A stretch of DNA of 41,165 bases, from NCBI GenBank assembly GCA_937883785.1, contig CALGDE010000149.1:1-41165 (forward strand), in the 5' to 3' direction. The notes under the pieces are model-generated. The model had not been told where the DNA came from and ran no database searches. It saw nothing but the letters and a program-made list of their open reading frames with translations. The translations under genes and the position numbers were made by a program. This stretch comes from an uncultured cyanobacterium. GTDB taxonomy: Bacteria; Cyanobacteriota; Cyanobacteriia; CACIAM-69d. The first letter of the stretch is position 1. Every line of letters begins with the position of its first letter. This document shows, one piece after another, positions 26,178-35,174 of the stretch.

Positions 26178-26546
26178 GTGGCAAGAATCGCTGGCGTGGA
26201 CTTACCCCGCGACAAACGTATCGAAATTGGTTTGACCTATATCTATGGAATCGGCCTGTCGCGATCGCAAAAAGTATTAGCAGCAACAGGCGTCAACCCT
26301 GATACGCGGGTTCGCGAATTGTCTGACGCTGACGTCGCTGCCCTGCGTTCTGAGGTAGAGCAAAGCTACGAAATTGAAGGGGACTTGCGCCGTTGGGAAG
26401 CAATGAACATCAAGCGTTTGATGGACATTGGTACCTACCGTGGTCGTCGCCACCGTGCCGGGCTACCTGTTCGTGGACAGCGAACCCGCACCAATGCTCG
26501 GACTCGCCGTGGTGCTCGTCGCACCGTCGCCGGCAAGAAAAAGTAA
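26178..26546 (+). CDS. rpsM: Small subunit ribosomal protein uS13
   Basis: Head protein that bridges to uL5 and contacts P-site tRNA. The 122-residue product has [43 protein letters not shown] and the basic tail [15 protein letters not shown]. The start is GTG 26178 with AAGGAG (26163-26168) nine bases upstream. It opens a separate transcription unit, judging by the promoter before it. Confidence 0.97.
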   Translation: MARIAGVDLPRDKRIEIGLTYIYGIGLSRSQKVLAATGVNPDTRVRELSDADVAALRSEVEQSYEIEGDLRRWEAMNIKRLMDIGTYRGRRHRAGLPVRGQRTRTNARTRRGARRTVAGKKK

Positions 26547-26626
26547 ATCTTCTGGGATGATTCTCAGGCTTCTTTTACCAGCAAATTATTCGCCCCTAGT
26601 TTCCTACTTGTACTATCTCAACTGTT

Positions 26627-27022
26627 ATGGCTAAGCAACCAGTTAAGCGCTCCGGATCGCGCAAGCAAAAGCGTCATGTGCCCAGCGGCGTCGCTCACAT
26701 CCAGTCCACATTCAACAACACCATTATTACGATCACTGATCTGAAGGGAGACGTTGTTTCTTGGGCCTCAGCTGGGTCCAGTGGTTTTAAAGGAGCAAAA
26801 AAAGGTACTCCTTTTGCCGCCCAAACTGCTGCTGAATCTGCCGCCCGCCGCGCAGTGGAGCAAGGCATGCGTCAAACGGAAGTGATGGTGAGTGGTCCTG
26901 GGTCAGGTCGTGAGACAGCTATCCGTGCCCTTCAAGGCGCAGGCTTAGAAATTACTTTGATTCGTGACGTTACTCCGATTCCTCATAATGGTTGCCGTCC
27001 CCCCAAGCGCCGCCGCGTTTAA
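26627..27022 (+). CDS. rpsK: Small subunit ribosomal protein uS11
   Basis: Platform protein near the mRNA exit. The 131-residue product has [61 protein letters not shown] and the C-terminal [15 protein letters not shown]. rpsD, which follows rpsK in enterobacteria, is not here, as in cyanobacteria generally. No ribosome binding site was seen before ATG 26627. Confidence 0.98.
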   Translation: MAKQPVKRSGSRKQKRHVPSGVAHIQSTFNNTIITITDLKGDVVSWASAGSSGFKGAKKGTPFAAQTAAESAARRAVEQGMRQTEVMVSGPGSGRETAIRALQGAGLEITLIRDVTPIPHNGCRPPKRRRV

Positions 27023-27271
27023 GATGATGCCACCCCATTAGAGGACTTTTGAACTGTAGTGGTGTTTTAAGGTTGAACCAAAGCCTGTAGGAGTTGGCAT
27101 TTTTGGCAATCAGTTGCTTTTAAGAAATTAGGGTGACTAGGAGCTTGGGGAGAAAGGGGAGGAATGCCAGTGATTTTGGCAATCTCCATGATTTTTTCCC
27201 GTTGATAGGGGTATCAAGCTCGCCTTGAAATTGTTAAGGCGATGGATCAGTACAAGCTGGGAGGTGACGTT

Positions 27272-28216
27272 GTGACGCAGTTTCAGATTGAGTGTGTAGA
27301 GTCGAGTACGGAGAGCAGCCGTAATCAGTATAGTAAGTTTGTTCTAAGTCCCCTAGAGCGTGGTCAGGGTACCACCGTGGGTAATGCTTTACGACGGGTG
27401 TTATTGGCGAATCTGGAAGGGACCGCGGTGACGGCGGTACGCATCGCTGGCGTTAGCCATGAGTTTGCCACTGTGCCCGGTGTTCGGGAAGATGTGCTCG
27501 ACATTTTGCTGAATATGAAAGAGCTGGTGCTCCGCAGTCACACTGATGAGCCGCAAATTGGTCGGCTACTGGTTAAAGGTCCGGCTGTGGTTACAGCGGA
27601 TTTGTTTGATTTGCCGTCGGAAGTGGATGTGGTGGATCCCACCCAGTACATTGCCACTTTGGCTGAAGGTGCCACTTTAGAAATGGAGTTTCGCATTGAG
27701 CGGGGCAGTGGTTACCGGGCGATTGACCGGGGACAGGATGAGTCGTCAGCGATTGATTTTCTGCAAATCGACTCTGTTTTTATGCCGGTTCACAAGGTGA
27801 ATTGGTCTGTGGAGAATGCTCACATTGGCGAAGCTGTTGACCAAGATCGTCTAACTTTGGAAGTGTGGACAAACGGCAGCGTCTCTCCGCAGCAAGCCCT
27901 GAGTCAAGCGGCGACGGCACTTGTGGATTTGTTTAATCCATTGAAAGATTTCACGCTAGATGCTGCGCCCAGTGAGCAGAAAGAAAATCAGGACCCCAGT
28001 AGCCAGATTCCTATTGAGGAACTGCAGTTGTCGGTTCGCGCTTATAACTGTTTGAAGCGTGCCCAGATTAACACTGTGGCTGACTTGCTGGAGTTTAGCC
28101 AAGAAGACTTGCTTGAAATCAAGAATTTCGGGCAAAAATCGGCTGAGGAAGTTATCGAAGCGCTGCAACGGCGCTTGGGTATTACTCTGCCCCAGGAAAA
28201 AGCTGCCAAGGCTTAG
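27272..28216 (+). CDS. rpoA: DNA-directed RNA polymerase alpha subunit
   Basis: Dimerises to nucleate core polymerase and contacts promoter DNA and activators. From GTG 27272 it is 314 residues, starting TQFQIECVESSTES, as in other cyanobacteria; GGAGG (27260-27264) lies seven bases upstream. An ATG at 27242 would add ten unrelated residues. The N-terminal domain has PLERGQGTTVGNALRRVLL and GVREDVLDILLNMKELVLRS; the C-terminal domain (about 240-310) has LSVRAYNCLKRAQINTVADL and EEVIEALQRRLGI. A 249-base gap precedes it, in which I saw no clear signal. Confidence 0.96.
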   Translation: MTQFQIECVESSTESSRNQYSKFVLSPLERGQGTTVGNALRRVLLANLEGTAVTAVRIAGVSHEFATVPGVREDVLDILLNMKELVLRSHTDEPQIGRLLVKGPAVVTADLFDLPSEVDVVDPTQYIATLAEGATLEMEFRIERGSGYRAIDRGQDESSAIDFLQIDSVFMPVHKVNWSVENAHIGEAVDQDRLTLEVWTNGSVSPQQALSQAATALVDLFNPLKDFTLDAAPSEQKENQDPSSQIPIEELQLSVRAYNCLKRAQINTVADLLEFSQEDLLEIKNFGQKSAEEVIEALQRRLGITLPQEKAAKA

Positions 28217-28269
28217 GACTCGCTGGTTCTAGTTCCACAAGCTTTTCCATTGCCTTCTAATGGCTACTT

Positions 28270-28324
28270 TGAAGCTAATTGTCGATTGTTCGCACAATTT
28301 GATGATTAGCTTCATGTTTTTTGG
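28270..28324 (+). terminator. Terminator-like hairpin between rpoA and rplQ
   Basis: TGAAGCTAAT (28270-28279) pairs perfectly with ATTAGCTTCA (28305-28314), with a short inner stem TTGT/ACAA possible inside the 25-base loop, followed by TGTTTTTTGG. This is an intrinsic terminator layout. If it works, rplQ and truA would need their own promoter or depend on readthrough. Confidence 0.6.
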
Positions 28325-28369
28325 TATTATTTTCGTCTGTCTATTGCAATAAAAGTCCCCTAGAAAGTC

Positions 28370-28720
28370 ATGCGTCACAGTCGTCGCGTTCCTAAGCTAG
28401 GTAAGCCTGCCGATCAGCGGAAGGCTTTGCTTAGGGCGCTCACCACTCAACTTATTCGTAACGGTCAGCTTAAGACCACCAAGGCACGGGCTAAAGCTGT
28501 GCGATCTGAAGCTGAGCGGATGATCACCTTGGCTAAGGATGGTACCTTGGCTGCCCGTCGTCGGGCGATGGGTTACATGTATGACAAGGATCTCGTTCAT
28601 GCCTTGTTTGCAGAAGCTCCTGAACGCTACGGTGCTCGTAAAGGAGGCTACACTCGAATTCTTCGCACGGTGCCCCGTCGTGGAGACAATGCTGAAATGG
28701 CAATTATTGAGCTGGTTTAA
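28370..28720 (+). CDS. rplQ: Large subunit ribosomal protein bL17
   Basis: Tunnel-exit protein of the bacterial 50S subunit. The 116-residue product opens [24 protein letters not shown] and has [23 protein letters not shown] and [30 protein letters not shown]. It is the usual neighbour of rpoA, but a terminator-like hairpin lies between them. truA follows after 48 bases. Confidence 0.98.
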   Translation: MRHSRRVPKLGKPADQRKALLRALTTQLIRNGQLKTTKARAKAVRSEAERMITLAKDGTLAARRRAMGYMYDKDLVHALFAEAPERYGARKGGYTRILRTVPRRGDNAEMAIIELV

Positions 28721-28768
28721 CAACCGTAAGCTGAGTTACTGTCACTACTGAAGGCAACGGACTTTCCC

Positions 28769-29587
28769 ATGACATCATCACAGCAGCAGCGTATTGCCTT
28801 GATGATTCAGTACATGGGCACAGGGTTTCACGGTTGGCAACGTCAACCTAATGAGCGCAGTGTTCAAGGGGATATTGAAGCTGCTCTTGATTCTGTTCTA
28901 GGGAGACCTACTACGTTGCACGGCGCAGGACGCACCGATGCTGGTGTGCATGCGGCGGCGATGGTAGGACACTTTGATGCAATAGGTCCGATTCCAGCTC
29001 ATCGCTGGGCTAGTGTTTTAAATTCTCGTCTGGCGGATGATGTGGTGATTTTGGCGTCTGCGCCGGTAGCTAGTGATTGGCATGCTCGGTTTTCTGCAAG
29101 CTCGCGGCGATATCGCTATACCCTGTATACCGATCCTAAGCCTAATTTGTTTCTTGCCCCCTATACCTGGCATTATTATCAGGAGTCCCTTGATGTTGAT
29201 CTGATGCGGAAAGCGTTGTTCCCTCTTGTGGGGCGCCATCATTTGGCAGCCTTTCATCGGACTGGGTCCAACCGCCCCCATTCTTGGGTGGATGTGCATG
29301 AGGTTCAGTGTCAGCGACGGGGCGAAGTTGTGGACATTGAAGTCCAGGCAAGCGGTTTCCTATACGGAATGATGCGTCTCCTGGTGGGGATGCTGGTTCA
29401 GGTGGGACGCCGCATTTATACGCCAGAAAGTTTTACGGAAATTTGGCAGCAGGAATGGCGCGATCGCGTTAAATATGCCGCTCCGGCCCGTGGGTTGTGC
29501 TTACTCAGTGTGGGTTATCCGGAGTCCCCGTTCCCCGAACGCATCGGTGCAAATACCTTGCCCCATTTTTTGATTCCGTCTGTGTAG
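28769..29587 (+). CDS. truA: tRNA pseudouridine(38-40) synthase
   Basis: Converts uridines 38-40 in the anticodon stem of tRNAs to pseudouridine. The 272-residue product has YMGTGFHGWQRQPNERSVQGDIE, the catalytic loop GAGRTDAGVHA with the active-site Asp, FSASSRRYRYTLY, and FLYGMMRLLVGMLVQVGRR. Its placement between rplQ and rplM is the common cyanobacterial and Gram-positive order. A strong terminator follows it. Confidence 0.96.
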   Translation: MTSSQQQRIALMIQYMGTGFHGWQRQPNERSVQGDIEAALDSVLGRPTTLHGAGRTDAGVHAAAMVGHFDAIGPIPAHRWASVLNSRLADDVVILASAPVASDWHARFSASSRRYRYTLYTDPKPNLFLAPYTWHYYQESLDVDLMRKALFPLVGRHHLAAFHRTGSNRPHSWVDVHEVQCQRRGEVVDIEVQASGFLYGMMRLLVGMLVQVGRRIYTPESFTEIWQQEWRDRVKYAAPARGLCLLSVGYPESPFPERIGANTLPHFLIPSV

Positions 29588-29638
29588 CGGCTAGTGTCGC
29601 AGCCAAATTTTGCCTTAGGGTAATGGCTTCGTTAGCTC

Positions 29639-29663
29639 GCTGCCACAAAGGCAGCTCTTTTTT
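29639..29663 (+). terminator. Intrinsic terminator after truA
   Basis: GCTGCC (29639-29644), loop ACAAA, GGCAGC (29650-29655), then TCTTTTTT. A compact GC-rich stem followed directly by a T-run. It should separate the rpoA-rplQ-truA unit from rplM-rpsI. Confidence 0.8.
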
Positions 29664-29720
29664 GAGTTTTTACCATTTTGTTTTTTCGCCATTGAGCGAT
29701 TTCGATTTAGAGCGATCGTT

Positions 29721-30173
29721 ATGACTAAGACCCACGTTCCTGCTGTAGATTCCATCAATCGTCGATGGTATGTAATTGATGCCGAAAACCAACGTCTTGG
29801 ACGTTTGGCTTCGGAAGTTGCTTGCATTTTGCGCGGCAAAAATAAGCCTGAATATACTCCTCACATGGACACAGGCGATTTTGTCGTGATTATTAATGCG
29901 GAGAAAATTGCCGTTACTGGACAAAAAGCAACGCGCAAATTTTATCGTCGCCATTCCGGCCGTCCCGGCGGTATGAAAGTTGAAAGCTTTGAGAAGCTCC
30001 AGGCTCGCATTCCTGAGCGGATTATTGAAAAGGCAGTGAAAGGCATGTTGCCGAAAAATGCCTTGGGTCGCCGCCTGTTTACCAAGTTGAAGGTATACGC
30101 TGGCCCTGATCATCCCCATGATGCTCAACAGCCCGAAATCTTGTCCCTGCAAACTATTCCTGGAGGTAACTAA
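29721..30173 (+). CDS. rplM: Large subunit ribosomal protein uL13
   Basis: Early 50S assembly protein. The 150-residue product has [50 protein letters not shown], and [20 protein letters not shown]. rpsI follows after 2 bases and its ribosome binding site GGAGG (30162-30166) is inside the last codons. The first gene after the truA terminator; a promoter in 29664-29720 is likely, but none is clear. Confidence 0.98.
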   Translation: MTKTHVPAVDSINRRWYVIDAENQRLGRLASEVACILRGKNKPEYTPHMDTGDFVVIINAEKIAVTGQKATRKFYRRHSGRPGGMKVESFEKLQARIPERIIEKAVKGMLPKNALGRRLFTKLKVYAGPDHPHDAQQPEILSLQTIPGGN

Positions 30174-30175
30174 TA

Positions 30176-30583
30176 ATGCAAGCTACTGATGGTCGCGCGG
30201 TTTACTTAGGCACTGGTCGCCGCAAATCTTCTATTGCTCGCGTACGTTTGGTTCCAGGAACCGGGCGGATTGTGGTTAATGGTCGCGACGGCGACAACTA
30301 TCTTCAGTACAATCCCGCCTACTTGAATGCGGCAAAGGCACCCTTGGAAACTTTGGGGCTGGAAAGTGAGTACGACGTGTTGGTTAATGCCCACGGTGGC
30401 GGTTTGACGGGACAAGCAGATGCGATTCGTTTGGGCGTTGCTCGGGCACTGTGCGAAGTGGACCCTGACAATCGTAAGCCTCTCAAAATTGAGGGATATC
30501 TAACCCGTGATCCCCGTGCTAAGGAGCGTAAGAAGTATGGTTTGCGCAAAGCACGGAAGGCTCCTCAGTTTTCCAAGCGATAA
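30176..30583 (+). CDS. rpsI: Small subunit ribosomal protein uS9
   Basis: Its C-terminal tail touches the P-site tRNA anticodon. The 135-residue product has [44 protein letters not shown] and the invariant end RKAPQFSKR. It is coupled to rplM by close spacing. A loose hairpin of GGCGAAAAGC with GCTTTTTCGCC follows at about 30599-30635. Confidence 0.98.
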   Translation: MQATDGRAVYLGTGRRKSSIARVRLVPGTGRIVVNGRDGDNYLQYNPAYLNAAKAPLETLGLESEYDVLVNAHGGGLTGQADAIRLGVARALCEVDPDNRKPLKIEGYLTRDPRAKERKKYGLRKARKAPQFSKR

Positions 30584-30598
30584 AAACTGCTGCGGAAT

Positions 30599-30635
30599 GG
30601 CGAAAAGCAACAGCGGAAATTTTTCGCTTTTTCGC
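30599..30635 (+). terminator. Possible hairpin between rpsI and rpmE
   Basis: GGCGAAAAGC pairs with GCTTTTTCGCC (one bulged base), and an inner GCGGAAA/TTTTCGC is possible. No T-run follows, so it is more likely an RNA stability or processing element than a terminator. Confidence 0.35.
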
Positions 30636-30694
30636 CCCGTACATACTTTTGATGCTGACTTTGTTTCCACCTAATTTATTGAGAGAGAGGCGTT

Positions 30695-30925
30695 ATGCCA
30701 AAGCCAAATATTCATCCTGAGTGGTATCCCGAAGCCAAAGTTTATTGCAATGGCGAAGTAGTGATGACCATTGGTTCTACTAAGCCTGAACTCCACGTGG
30801 ATGTGTGGTCTGGTAATCATCCGTTTTATACCGGTACTCAAAAGATTATTGATACCGAGGGACGCGTGGAGCGCTTCTTGCGTAAGTACGGTATGTCTAG
30901 CGCTGATGCAGAGGACGAAGGTTAA
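30695..30925 (+). CDS. rpmE: Large subunit ribosomal protein bL31
   Basis: Forms a flexible bridge between the subunits. The 76-residue product begins MPKPNIHPEWYPEAKVYCNGE and has STKPELHVDVWSGNHPFYTGTQK and EGRVERFLRKYG. It has a single Cys, so it is the zinc-free type usual in cyanobacteria. GAGAGAGG (30682-30689) is the ribosome binding site. Confidence 0.97.
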   Translation: MPKPNIHPEWYPEAKVYCNGEVVMTIGSTKPELHVDVWSGNHPFYTGTQKIIDTEGRVERFLRKYGMSSADAEDEG

Positions 30926-30998
30926 GTTGAGGGACTGTTTGTGCCTAAGCTTTCCCTGTTTCCTGCACGTGTTTTTGGCGATCGCGCCTTTGTAACCT

Positions 30999-32090
30999 AT
31001 GGCTGAGTCTTACTTACTGGACAAATTAAACTCCGTTGAACAGACGTTTCATCAGCTCACCCGTCAAATGGCGGATCCTGATGTGGCCTCTGATCCGACG
31101 GAGTTTCAGCGGGTTGCGAAGGCGCGGGCGTCTTTGGAGGAGACGGTTAATACCTATGAAGCGTGGCAGCAGGCGTCAGAGGAGCTAGTGGGCGCAAAAG
31201 AGGTGTTGCGCGAATCCCAGGGAGATGAAGAGCTGCGGGAAATGGCAGCTTTGGAAGTTGATGAATTAGACGAGAAAATAGTCGAGCTAGAAAATCGGCT
31301 GAAAGTATTGTTGCTGCCCCGTGACCCCAACGACGAGAAAAATATCATGTTGGAGGTGCGCGCTGGCACTGGCGGAGACGAGGCTGGTATCTGGGCTGGA
31401 GATTTGGTGCGCATGTATAGCCGCTATTCCGAAGGACAAGGATGGCGCGTTAAGTTACTGAGCGAATCGGTGGCGGACATGGGTGGCTTTAAGGAAGCCA
31501 TCCTGGAAGTACAGGGAGATAATGTCTACAGCAAGCTGAAGTACGAAGCTGGGGTACACCGGGTACAGAGGGTGCCGGCGACGGAAGCAGGTGGTCGAGT
31601 CCACACCTCTACAGCGACGGTGGCGATTATGCCGGAAGTGGATGATGTGGAAATTGAAATTGATCCGAAGGATATTGAAATGACGACGGCGCGGTCTGGG
31701 GGCGCAGGTGGCCAGAACGTAAATAAGGTGGAAACTGCCGTTGACTTGATGCACAAGCCGACGGGGATTCGGATTTTTTGCACTGAAGAGCGATCGCAGC
31801 TGCAGAACCGAGAGCGGGCGATGCAAATTCTTCGGGCAAAGCTATATGAAATGAAGCTACGGGAGCAGCAGGAAGCAGTGAGCTCTGCCCGGAGATCGCA
31901 GGTGGGTACTGGGTCGCGCTCTGAGAAAATTCGCACTTACAATTACAAAGATAATCGCGTTACTGATCATCGTTTAGGACAAAACTTTGGCTTGGGCGGT
32001 GCTTTGGAAGGGGATATTGAAACGATTATTCAGTCTTGTATTACCCAGGACCAGCAGGCGCAGCTAGCAGAATTAGCGGAATCAGCGTAG
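30999..32090 (+). CDS. prfA: Peptide chain release factor 1
   Basis: Recognises UAA and UAG stop codons and triggers peptide release. The 363-residue product has the codon-recognition tripeptide Pro193-Ala-Thr195, which marks release factor 1 and not 2, and the catalytic Gly237-Gly-Gln239 in [17 protein letters not shown]. The N-terminal helical domain and the C-terminal [14 protein letters not shown] block are complete. The order rplM-rpsI-rpmE-prfA is conserved in cyanobacteria. Confidence 0.97.
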   Translation: MAESYLLDKLNSVEQTFHQLTRQMADPDVASDPTEFQRVAKARASLEETVNTYEAWQQASEELVGAKEVLRESQGDEELREMAALEVDELDEKIVELENRLKVLLLPRDPNDEKNIMLEVRAGTGGDEAGIWAGDLVRMYSRYSEGQGWRVKLLSESVADMGGFKEAILEVQGDNVYSKLKYEAGVHRVQRVPATEAGGRVHTSTATVAIMPEVDDVEIEIDPKDIEMTTARSGGAGGQNVNKVETAVDLMHKPTGIRIFCTEERSQLQNRERAMQILRAKLYEMKLREQQEAVSSARRSQVGTGSRSEKIRTYNYKDNRVTDHRLGQNFGLGGALEGDIETIIQSCITQDQQAQLAELAESA

Positions 32091-32195
32091 AAATGCCTTT
32101 GATAATCGTGTCTCGGGTACCTGACAATGGGGACCTGGGCGGTCTACGATAGCTCAACAGTGTTTGCTTGTTTGTGGCACGGCAGGAGTGAAATA

Positions 32196-32513
32196 ATGGC
32201 GAATAAGGATGGTTTCGGCAGCGGGCTAATTGTTGGTGCTGCGCTAGGTGGACTGGTGGGCGCGCTAATTGGGGCGTCGTTAGCGTCGCGGTCTGAGGAA
32301 GATGAAGTATTGGAGTCGGGACGCGATCGCCGCAGAATGCGTGGAGGTCGGGGGGGCGCTAGTTTGGAGTCTGCCCGCCAAGGATTAGAAGGTCGCATCG
32401 CTCAGTTAAATGAGGCGATTGATGATGTGCGTAGTCAGCTAGGAACGCCGCTGCCGATGGATGTGGAGAACGGTGGTCGAAGTGAACCCACGCCGCGATC
32501 GCAGCCTGAATAA
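32196..32513 (+). CDS. Small YtxH-like/glycine-zipper protein
   Basis: A 105-residue protein of unknown role. After MANKDGF a Gly/Ala-rich membrane helix follows (SGLIVGAALGGLVGALIGASLA, about 9-30), with GxxxG spacing that favours helix packing, then an Arg/Gly/Glu-rich stretch, a short amphipathic or coiled helix (SARQGLEGRIAQLNEAIDDVRSQL) and a polar end. ATG 32196 is chosen over a TTG/ATG extension from 32127 because AGGAG (32184-32188) lies seven bases upstream. It is convergent with the sulfotransferase. Confidence 0.7.
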   Translation: MANKDGFGSGLIVGAALGGLVGALIGASLASRSEEDEVLESGRDRRRMRGGRGGASLESARQGLEGRIAQLNEAIDDVRSQLGTPLPMDVENGGRSEPTPRSQPE

Positions 32514-32553
32514 CCTGTGCTTGTACGTTGGGATTTTATTGGGCAGTTGAGCT

Positions 32554-33576
32554 TTAGCCCTCGCAGTTGAGGGTGTTTTCCAGGACTTTCGCCAGTGCTT
32601 GTCGTCTAGCCGCGTTGATCTCACAGATATCCGCAACAGTTTCAGGCGAGTGAATTTCGACAGGTACTTCGGGCGTTGTCTGGGGATTGATACCTTGGAA
32701 GGTAAGTCCGAATTCCTGATGCAACCAAAGCAGATCAGGGTTGAGGGCGACGATGGTTTCGCGCACCTCGAAAAGGAGTTGGGGGCGCGTGTAACCAGGC
32801 AAGTTGCGATCTAACTGGGTTAGGACATGGCGCAAGCGGTCCGTTTCTGCCGTGAAAATGTTGGGTTGATCGCCAAATCGCTGCAGTCGGTGCTGTTGCA
32901 GGATATCCATCGCCTCTGCGCTGATGGTTTCATTGGCTACTTGTGGAGCAATTATGTCCTGTAAGTTGGGCAAGCTCGGGAAGACTCTCCCCATAAAGTC
33001 CTTAGTAATGTCCCCATCCTTCAATTGACCTCGCTCAAAGGCGGCGACGGTTAGGGTGTCGGCCATGCTCATAAACCGAGAAATTTTGTTGCGATACTGA
33101 CGATTCTTGAACCGAGGCAGAATGTGCGAGCCTTTTAGCACCTGTTGTGCATGGGACAGATAGTGTCCGGCGGGGTTTCGAATATAAACAACAACGTGAA
33201 TATGATCGCCAATTTGACGAAGATCCTGTTCGAATTTTTGTAGCTTTTCCGGTAGCCGAGTATTGAAAAGCCCTTCTGCGGAAAAAATAACGGTTTTCAA
33301 ATCACGTTCATTGACCGTTGCCCTTACAGAACCTAGGAATTTTTTGTAGTCAATTTTGCGGCGGTCAAGGTTGTCGCTGTAGTGCTGTCGTAGGCTGCGG
33401 GATAGGGTTTTTGGCGATCGCAACGCCGCGACTAATTCTTTATGTTCATCCTGGTAGAGAACTCCTTCCGGGTACAGGATGCCGTTCTCTTGCAGCAAGT
33501 GGCGGTTATGCCCCAGCGCTCTCTGCAGCGCTGTGGTGCCAGTTTTAGGCATGCCAATATGGACAATGATTTCCAT
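32554..33576 (-). CDS. Sulfotransferase family protein
   Basis: Transfers sulfate from PAPS, in bacteria often to a polysaccharide or other exported substrate. The 340-residue protein starts with the 5'-phosphosulfate loop HIGMPKTGTTALQRAL (7-22) and has the 3'-phosphate strand and helix HVVVYIRNPAGHYLSHAQQ near residues 130-148. The acceptor cannot be predicted; the C-terminal half is diverse in this family. It has no signal peptide. The gene stands alone on the minus strand, 243 bases downstream of the GTPase gene. Confidence 0.85.
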   Translation of the reverse strand: MEIIVHIGMPKTGTTALQRALGHNRHLLQENGILYPEGVLYQDEHKELVAALRSPKTLSRSLRQHYSDNLDRRKIDYKKFLGSVRATVNERDLKTVIFSAEGLFNTRLPEKLQKFEQDLRQIGDHIHVVVYIRNPAGHYLSHAQQVLKGSHILPRFKNRQYRNKISRFMSMADTLTVAAFERGQLKDGDITKDFMGRVFPSLPNLQDIIAPQVANETISAEAMDILQQHRLQRFGDQPNIFTAETDRLRHVLTQLDRNLPGYTRPQLLFEVRETIVALNPDLLWLHQEFGLTFQGINPQTTPEVPVEIHSPETVADICEINAARRQALAKVLENTLNCEG

Positions 33577-33755
33577 GGTTTTTCCCTGCCACTGCTACCC
33601 GACTTTTGGCACCTACCCCTTAATTTACTGTTGGCTTAAACATTGGTCTGGGTTGTGCCCATAAACGCAAACACTACGGGCGCACCCTATGGCTAGGACG
33701 TGTCATCAATTGAGCGCCAAAAACCTTACGTAGTAGGAAGTAAACGCCCTTCTCA

Positions 33756-33781
33756 TGCGAAAAAAACGGGGCTGAAACCCT
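33756..33781 (+). repeat. Short dispersed repeat, copy 2
   Basis: TGCGAAAAAAACGGGGCTGAAACCCT, the second copy of the element found at 4350-4376. The spacer it sits in (33577-33819) holds nothing else I can support. Confidence 0.5.
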
Positions 33782-33819
33782 CGTAGCTAAAGGCTTTGAG
33801 ACTTAAACGATGATAGCTC

Positions 33820-35112
33820 CTAGCTAAAATCTTGATTTTTAAAGCGCTCTTGGGCTTCTTTGAAGGCTTTGGACATGGCAGTTTGGATGGTTTTTGGGTC
33901 AGGCTTCTTGCCGCCCATTAAATCGCCGAAATAGACGCAGGCTCCTTCCCCCAGCGCCCAAGTGTATGCCGCTGCCCAGGATGCTGCGATCGCCCCGCCA
34001 AATCCAGGAATAAACTTAACCAGCTCCCGCCCAATGGTTTGGGCAATAAACCCTCCGGCGATCGCCCCAGCAATGCCACCGGCCTGAGACGGCGACAGGG
34101 TTTGACCATAGAGTTTGCCTAATAACCCCACCAGCGAAACCTGCAGTGTGGTGAGCACTGGCATAGTAGCAAAGGGTAGGGGCACCGCTGCCAACGTCGC
34201 TGTCGCCATGGAAAATGCCAAAATATAGCGCCGTGCGGCCCCCCGGTACAAACCGCCAATTTGCGTTAAGGCATCGTCATCCAGCAGTCGATGAATTGCC
34301 GTGGCTTCTGCCTTGGGTAATAGGTCTGCCAGGGCATTAATTAGCGCTTCGCGTCCGTAGTTTACTGGAGTGTAGTCGTCTTCAGGCTGGGTAAAATCGA
34401 TGGGCACCACTCGGTCCGCTAGGGAATCGAAACTTTTGGAAATTGCCGCGATCGCCCGTTCCAAATCGTCAAAGTTTTCGCTTTTGTTTCCACTGTTACC
34501 CCTGTTGGTGGGTGGATAAGGGGGATGGTTGATCTCGCGATCGCCATAGGCTTCATGAAGGCAGGTAATTGCCAATAAACACGGTACATCCGACGTTCTT
34601 CGGCGCACGCGGGACACAATTTTTCGCAGGCTGTCGGTGGCGAAATCGCTCGCCTTGACCGTTACCACCACAATGCGCGATCGCTGGTTATCGCTATTGT
34701 CCTCAGTGGTAAGCCCAGTCGTTAGCTCTTCAATCAGCGCCTCATCGGGAGACCGTCCATTTTGGGGGCGATCGCCCAACCCCACCGTGTCCGTAAACAC
34801 CAGCCAAGGTAAGTCATCAGACGGATAGGCATAGCGCTGCGTATGCTGGGTATGGGGACGAAATCCCTGCCCCACAATTTCCGCCGACACCCCCGTTAGC
34901 CCACACACAATGGAGCTTTTTCCTGACTGGGGCTTGCCAAGCAACCACACCTCCGTCGTCGGCAACTGCTCCCGCACCGTTTGCAAAATTTCCGCCAGCT
35001 GCTCATCGCTGACGTTGAAATTTGCACCGAGCCACTCTCCTGCCCGATCCGCCCAATCCCGAGCGATCGCCCCCACCTGCTCCAGCGGTGAATCTTGACT
35101 ATCCTGCGCCAC
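33820..35112 (-). CDS. Membrane-associated GTPase with DUF697 domain
   Basis: The 430-residue protein has an N-terminal Ras-like GTPase domain: P-loop GKPQSGKSS (59-67), switch II DTVGLGD (108-114), and CLHEAYGD near 184-191 in place of a normal NKxD motif, so base specificity may be relaxed. The C-terminal part (about 285-400) is the DUF697 domain, with hydrophobic helical hairpins (FSMATATLAAVPLPFATMPV; GGIAGAIAGGFIAQTIG; FGGAIAASWAAAYTWALG). It probably acts at a membrane. Residues 196-205 (HPPYPPTNRG) look like an inserted low-complexity piece. It is divergent from the reductase gene. Confidence 0.85.
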   Translation of the reverse strand: MAQDSQDSPLEQVGAIARDWADRAGEWLGANFNVSDEQLAEILQTVREQLPTTEVWLLGKPQSGKSSIVCGLTGVSAEIVGQGFRPHTQHTQRYAYPSDDLPWLVFTDTVGLGDRPQNGRSPDEALIEELTTGLTTEDNSDNQRSRIVVVTVKASDFATDSLRKIVSRVRRRTSDVPCLLAITCLHEAYGDREINHPPYPPTNRGNSGNKSENFDDLERAIAAISKSFDSLADRVVPIDFTQPEDDYTPVNYGREALINALADLLPKAEATAIHRLLDDDALTQIGGLYRGAARRYILAFSMATATLAAVPLPFATMPVLTTLQVSLVGLLGKLYGQTLSPSQAGGIAGAIAGGFIAQTIGRELVKFIPGFGGAIAASWAAAYTWALGEGACVYFGDLMGGKKPDPKTIQTAMSKAFKEAQERFKNQDFS

Positions 35113-35174
35113 GCCCTTCTCCTAAAAACCGGTACCCTAAAAACCATTATCGCTGAGTGCCAATTTTCCCTGCC

